Assembly (NCBI GenBank): GCA_964019165.1
Contig: OZ025276.1
Coordinates: 9,283,005-9,347,004 of the forward strand
DNA length: 64,000 bases
Direction: 5' to 3'
Source of the DNA: Mastigias papua
Lineage: Eukaryota; Cnidaria; Scyphozoa; Rhizostomeae; Mastigiidae
Shown here: in pieces, positions 59,488 through 64,000 of the stretch
Layout of the letters: each line of letters opens with the position of its first letter
Numbering within the stretch: position 1 is the stretch's first letter
Notes under the pieces: model-generated
Seen by the model: the letters and a program-made list of their open reading frames with translations, nothing else
The model's database searches: none
Told to the model about the DNA's origin: nothing
Program-made: the position numbers and the translations under genes

Positions 59488-62169
59488 ATGGCGGCGCTCA
59501 GAGGGTTTAATAGGTTGCTGAGTGCAAGCCTTGTTTATCTTGGTCCGAAATTTAGTTCACGAGGCATAATTTGTGGTATGTACTCATTGATTTATTCTTT
59601 ATTTTCGTAGAAGAAAGTGATCGCAGCAATTTCTCTATTTTAAGTGAAGATCTTGGTGCATATAGATGTTTCTTGCTTTCAGGCGTGTGTACTGTAAGAA
59701 GAACAGAAGACAAGAAGTTTATTAATGGATTTAATGAGATTTCAGAGCTTCAGAGGTAGTATAATTGTGATCTTGTAAATAAAGCAATAGTAAGATGCAA
59801 ATTTTAAGGTAAATTGATATCAGTGGTTTCCTGTCTGCCAGAGCGCTGCAGAGTTTGGTAACTGCACACTCGAGATTTTTTATCCCAAATGATAAATGAG
59901 CGGGGTAGGGTGTTGAAAAGTGATAGGGCGTGGTTTTTTGGTTAATTTAGATATTTTCCAACTATCACAATGATAATAATGAAGTAGAAATTGCTCCGCT
60001 GACGTGTTGCTATTCGGTACAGAACCTGTCAAGGTGAGAAACAACATAAAATAAAATAAAACTCATTTAAATTTCTAAGTCAAAAATCAAGCAGGCACTG
60101 CAAGTGTACATCTGAGAACAAGTGCACACATTTGCACACCTAACCTTTTGCTTGTGCACTCTCGAAATCTTGTCAAAAAAGGCCATATTCTGCAGTCTGG
60201 CCAGCTGCCAGAGCACTGCAGAGTTTGGCAAGTGCACACTTGAGATATTTTATGTCTCAATCTATATCATGGTCTGTGCATGCTCTTTGCTGTCCTCAAT
60301 GGTGGGAGCTTATTTGAGGGGGAGCTTATTAACAATTTGAAGTTCTAGCATGGGACCTTAGGCTTTGTTGAGAGGGGACCAGTTCAACGATTTACAGTAC
60401 TCTGCAGTCTGGGCTGCCAGAGTAGAAAAGTAGGTTGTCATTTTTAAAAAAATTCACTGTTATTTCTGCTTTCTCATAGTTTTTGCTGGTGTAATGCTTT
60501 GTTTTAACATATTCTGATTCATGTATCATTGCTAGCCAATACAAATTATTAATTCAACAGGTTGATGAATTTAGTACAATTTAACCAAATGTTAGTTGGG
60601 ATATATAGCCTTGTTCTCACATTGATATCACACATTTGTAATTGAAGTAATATTTAAAATTATTATGGTTTATGATTATCAATGTATGAAGTCTTTTTCA
60701 GTGCAAATGAAATGGTGCAAAGAATCTTTAGCCTAGACCATGCTAATGAGGTAAGTCATATTTAGAAGTCAAATTTTTCCATTGTTTTTAGAGATGAAAT
60801 TTTGCATGAATGAGTGGTAGTACAATAGTACAATTTGGTAGTACCAATAGACTACTCAACAGAGACAGAATATTTTAAGTTCTGTTTCAGGTAGGGAAAA
60901 CATAGCTAGTCAAATCCTTTTGGTTCTGGCAGGGTATTAGATATGTCTGTCTAGAGAACTTTAAACCATTTTGATACTATCCACATATTCCAGCAACAAG
61001 CTTCTACTTTCATCTTGTAGGACCTTGTATATCATGACTATTTTGTGTTTTATATTGAGCCACACATGTTGGCAGTGGCTTTTTTAACACTCTAATTGTA
61101 ACAGTGCTACATCATCCAGCATATTTATTATCAATGAGAATTAAGCCCATGTTTTCCTTCCAGTTATTTGATGCTCTTTATACCTTTAGTCGTCCTGTTT
61201 GGAATCATATTTGTTCATTATTCAATCAATAGTTGCTGGCATGGTAGTTCATGCATTATTGGATAAATTTTTGTCAGCCTTATTGATTTCCGCATTCATC
61301 AAACTTCAGCATAGAGGTTTAGCTTGAATTTACAGAGGCTTGAAAGTGCTGAAAGTGATTGTTGATTAATGTTCTTAATATTATTTCTGTTTTAGAAAGA
61401 AAAACGTAAGTTGAAAAAGGACGAGATATTCAACACATATGCTGGTGTTGAGGAAAGGAAAAGTATGTGTTAATAGTTTATATCTATTTTCTTTAGACTA
61501 TTTATTGTGTCTTTGTTCTTATGCATTGTAGCCCCATGAGTTTCAAAAATGAATTGAGATTCCTTACAGCCTAGTGTTGAGAAGGTCTTCTCATTCTATT
61601 TATTGGGTTAGTTGGTGCCATCCTTTAAAAGTAGCTTTGGGATTTATTACTGCTTTGCAAAATGTTGCCTCCCATATTCATCTAAGTTTAGATAGATTGA
61701 CAGAAGAGCAGCATTGTACAAATGATTCTTGTAATGCAACTATAACTATCTATGGCCAAAAATGTTGGAAAATGTTATGCTTTTATGCAGTATTCTGCTC
61801 GATCAATTTTTCTGTTTAACAAGGTATAGTACAGATTTGATACAATATTTAGAAGAATTTCCTGTGCGAGTTTGAAATTTCCTAGTAGTGCTGTTGCCTG
61901 CAATTCCTGCCAGTTTTAAGTCCTGCTCATCAAGCCCAAAGCCTTTCTAAGCCAAAATTTAATACTAGGATACTAGAAATACAGATATATAAGACATGTT
62001 ATCATAGACTAGCTTGTATAAGAATGAACAACTGTATATCTTTTAATTGCAATAGTTTTTCTTGTTTCTTTAATTCCATATGTGTGATATACAACTTTTT
62101 TCCATTTCAGTTGCAGAATTCACCATGAGAATAAAGTTATTGCTTTCTCATTGTCAAGCAAACAAACAG
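59488..62169 (+). CDS. MRPS15: Mitochondrial small ribosomal subunit protein uS15m, 5' part (112 codons, five exons)
   Basis: Exons: 59,488-59,575; 59,683-59,755; 60,702-60,750; 61,396-61,462; 62,111-62,169, with phases 1, 2, 0, 1, 0 that all agree. Residues 1-30 (MAALRGFNRLLSASLVYLG...) are Arg/Ser/Leu-rich without acid, a mitochondrial transit peptide. Then SANEMVQRIFSLDHANEKEK and EERKIAEFTMRIKLLLSHCQ follow the human MRPS15 pattern (VDDVVKRLLSLEMANKKE ... [20 protein letters not shown]). The next part in the family is the S15 core (HKRYLL...KNL), which binds 12S rRNA; I do not find it before 64,000, so it must lie beyond the window or be lost. It starts divergently from the ECI gene. Confidence 0.85.
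59830..60430. repeat. Dispersed repeat, copy B (GTGCACACTT family), in an MRPS15 intron
   Basis: It has the same ordered segments as 29,880-30,420. Within this copy TGCAGAGTTTGGCAAGTGCA recurs at about 59,850 and 60,220, so the element may be internally duplicated. Confidence 0.6.
60296..60357. repeat. GGGGGCTTATTCGA dispersed repeat, copy 3
   Basis: GGTGGGAGCTTATTTGAGGG, GGAGCTTATTAACAATTTGA and AGTTCTAGCATGGGACC. It is inserted inside, or is part of, dispersed repeat copy B. Confidence 0.65.
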
Positions 62170-62547
62170 GTATGCATGTTAGTCTAGCACTTTTCTAGCT
62201 TTACTATTCTAGCTTCTGGGCTCAGACTGTACATGGTATCATAGATTATCATACCATCTTATCTATTGCTATCTGGACTGTCTTACTGACTGTATATTTA
62301 TGACTGTATCAAATAAATAGGGCTAAAAACAGAGTCATATATATTTTGTGCTTTGAACACATCATCAACAATTACTATGATTGACTAAACACACAGCTGT
62401 AAGTCTTGTCATCAAAGAAGACAACGTACTACTACTTATTGATGGCTGCATTCACTAACAATTACAGATTGAACAAATCAAAAATAGCTTTTTTCTTTCA
62501 ATTATTAAATTATTTTAATTCAGTATCACTGTCAACCTGAGGTATTT

Positions 62548-63121
62548 GTGCTGTCTGTTACCAATAGAGGGGCATTTTTGCTTCAGACTGTTTCAATAGA
62601 TTCATTTCTTCATCAGCAAACAATTGTGTACTTGAGACTAAAGGAAACAGTAAATACACTTACCTTCGAAAAATATTGCACCACCCTGCTAAAAATGGCA
62701 GCTAACAGTGGCCAAGGGCCTGCTCTTGACGATTTTAATAACATGGTTTTGGCAGTTCAGAGCATTCACTCACCATATTTATATTCATAAAAGTATTCTT
62801 CATTTCGTCAGCTTTGAAATGAAACTAGCTTTGTAGTACAACTTAGGTATTTTGACAGAAATATTAGGAATTGTGCAGAAGGAGTGCCGCTTAATGGTTG
62901 GGCACTTATTAGTTGAACGTGGCATTACAAAATATGGTAGAAGCACTCATTTTCTGAAGAAAGAGTGTGACGTTTTAGTGCTATTAGAGCCAGAATTTAT
63001 GAGGTCTCATTATAGTAGAAAAATGTCTACTGAATTCGTTCACTCCGGTCAGAATAATGATATTTTGGATCGTGGGACAGATTCAGCGGAGGGAAGTGTT
63101 GTAATGCCAGTGGGCATGTAA
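62548..63121 (+). other. Two adjoining unrecognised ORFs
   Basis: ORFs 62,548-62,790 (80 aa, KMAANSGQGPALDDFNNMVL ...) and 62,852-63,121 (89 aa, FLKKECDVLVLLEPEFMRSH ...) lie in different frames. Composition looks protein-like, but I recognise no domain and see no strong splice sites that join them. They could be a degraded element, exons of another gene, or chance. They fall where an MRPS15 intron is expected. Confidence 0.25.
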
Positions 63122-63325
63122 CTTTGGTAAGCTGCCATTTTCTTGGCTGCTACAAGAACGTAAGCCTTACATGTGGTCTTATTAATAATGTTTGCTATCA
63201 GACCTTTCAAATATACCAAAAGAGCTCTTTAGATAATCGTTATGTTTAGTTTATTGAATGCCCACGATATTTCACTTAACATGTAGAATCTCCGAAATCA
63301 ACTCACCTGAAACTGCTTCATGAAG

Positions 63326-64000
63326 GGGTCATTCAATTAGTACGTACGCTCTAAATTGGCTAAAATTTGACCCCCCCTCCCCCCTCGTACGCACACGTAC
63401 GCTTGATACTCACCCCCCTTTTTGCGTACGTACTCTTGGTTGTTTAACCCCCCCCCCTCCCATCTCCAACAGAATGTTTCTAGGCATCTAAAACCACGAT
63501 AAAAGACTTTTTAAGCTTTCACGAGACATTAAAATGATCACTTCAAATGTATTTCATGAAAAATCTGTAGTGCTGTTCAAACAAATGGCCACATAGGGTA
63601 TAATATGGCGCCACAATGGCCTGGTAGTTTGACGGAACCCGAGAGGGCTAGGTAATATGGGGCTTTCAAATATACATATCTCATCGCATGTTTCCTTTCT
63701 GGCACGCTAGGCAACGGCGAAAAACTGGGTGTTCAGCCTTGTAAATGCCATTAGTAAATGCCGCTATTACAGTAAGAAAAATATCGCTAGGTTTCAGTTT
63801 ATTCAAAATTCCTAGGGGCCACATTGTCGGATTCGGCCTGAGGGCCGTAAGCTTGACAACCCTGTACTAGAAGTAATTTCACTTGAATACGTACTTCATT
63901 AATTAATTGTTGCAGGATGTATGCAAAAAGCTAATAATTTTTGCTTTGCGTACGTACTTCATGTGTCAACCCCCCCTCCCCCCTTTTACGCATTCGTACG
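63326..64000. mobile_element. GTACGTACG / CCCCCCTCCC element, cut by the window end, with a nested hAT-like end
   Basis: Left end GGGGTCATTCAATTAGTACG then TACGCTC, followed by blocks of CCCCCCTCCCCCC and GCGTACGTACT. Near 63,950 GCGTACGTACTTCATGTGTC then AACCCCCCCTCCCC repeats the arrangement seen at 63,424. At about 63,807-63,872, GGGGCCACATTG ... GGGCCGTAAGCTTGACAACC then CTG resembles a hAT MITE end. The element's right end is beyond the window. Confidence 0.5.

Noticed and set aside
59571..59759. MRPS15 exon 2 beginning at the earlier acceptor (TTTTCGTAG)
   Set aside because: It would leave an intron of only 34 bp; the later acceptor at 59,682 gives a normal intron and the same frame.

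Overview
The window is AT-rich nuclear DNA from an invertebrate animal. The genes are spliced with GT-AG introns. They include a motile-cilium protein (Pitchfork), a mitochondrial complex I assembly factor and a mitochondrial ribosomal protein. The mobile elements (an APE-type LINE whose ORF1 carries a 2A motif, a tRNA-type SINE, several TIR elements) are typical of invertebrate genomes. A sponge, cnidarian or simple bilaterian would all fit; the sequence alone does not decide.

Positions 1 to about 23,157 are one long satellite array of a 107-bp monomer. It is already under way at base 1 and is split by two insertions: a nearly full-length LINE (13,661-18,595) and a 2.8-kb foldback element (19,668-22,450) with two 918-bp inverted arms around one Cys/His-rich ORF. 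Both insertions lie inside the same 14-bp palindrome (AAGGCTATAGCCTT) present in most monomers. The array shows multi-monomer higher-order duplications of 13, 14, 18 and 19 units. From about 23.2 to 25.7 kb it passes into a heavily decayed array with a period near 70 bp that shares the same conserved box.

From 25.7 to 31.5 kb there are short mobile elements: a solo GGGTCATTCCA end, a four-copy tandem repeat, a TIR element with a nested tRNA-derived SINE, and a dispersed repeat that recurs at 59.8 kb.

From 31.5 kb the window is genic. In order: a 677-aa WD-repeat protein (+, 2 exons); NDUFAF4 (-, 3 exons), head-to-head with Pitchfork/CIMAP3 (+, 8 exons); an unrecognised basic, disordered 401-aa protein (+, 2 exons); a secreted Cys-containing 221-aa protein (-, 2 exons); a peroxisomal-type enoyl-CoA delta isomerase (-, 2 exons); and the 5' part of MRPS15 (+, 5 exons seen, continuing off the window). 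The exon models were built by hand from splice sites with matching phase. The genes are not an operon; the shared themes are mitochondria/lipid oxidation (NDUFAF4, MRPS15, ECI) and cilia (Pitchfork), which probably only reflects chance proximity and shared promoters. Introns and intergenic DNA hold LINE fragments, MITE-like ends, a TTGTCTGC minisatellite and a long (TA)n tract.
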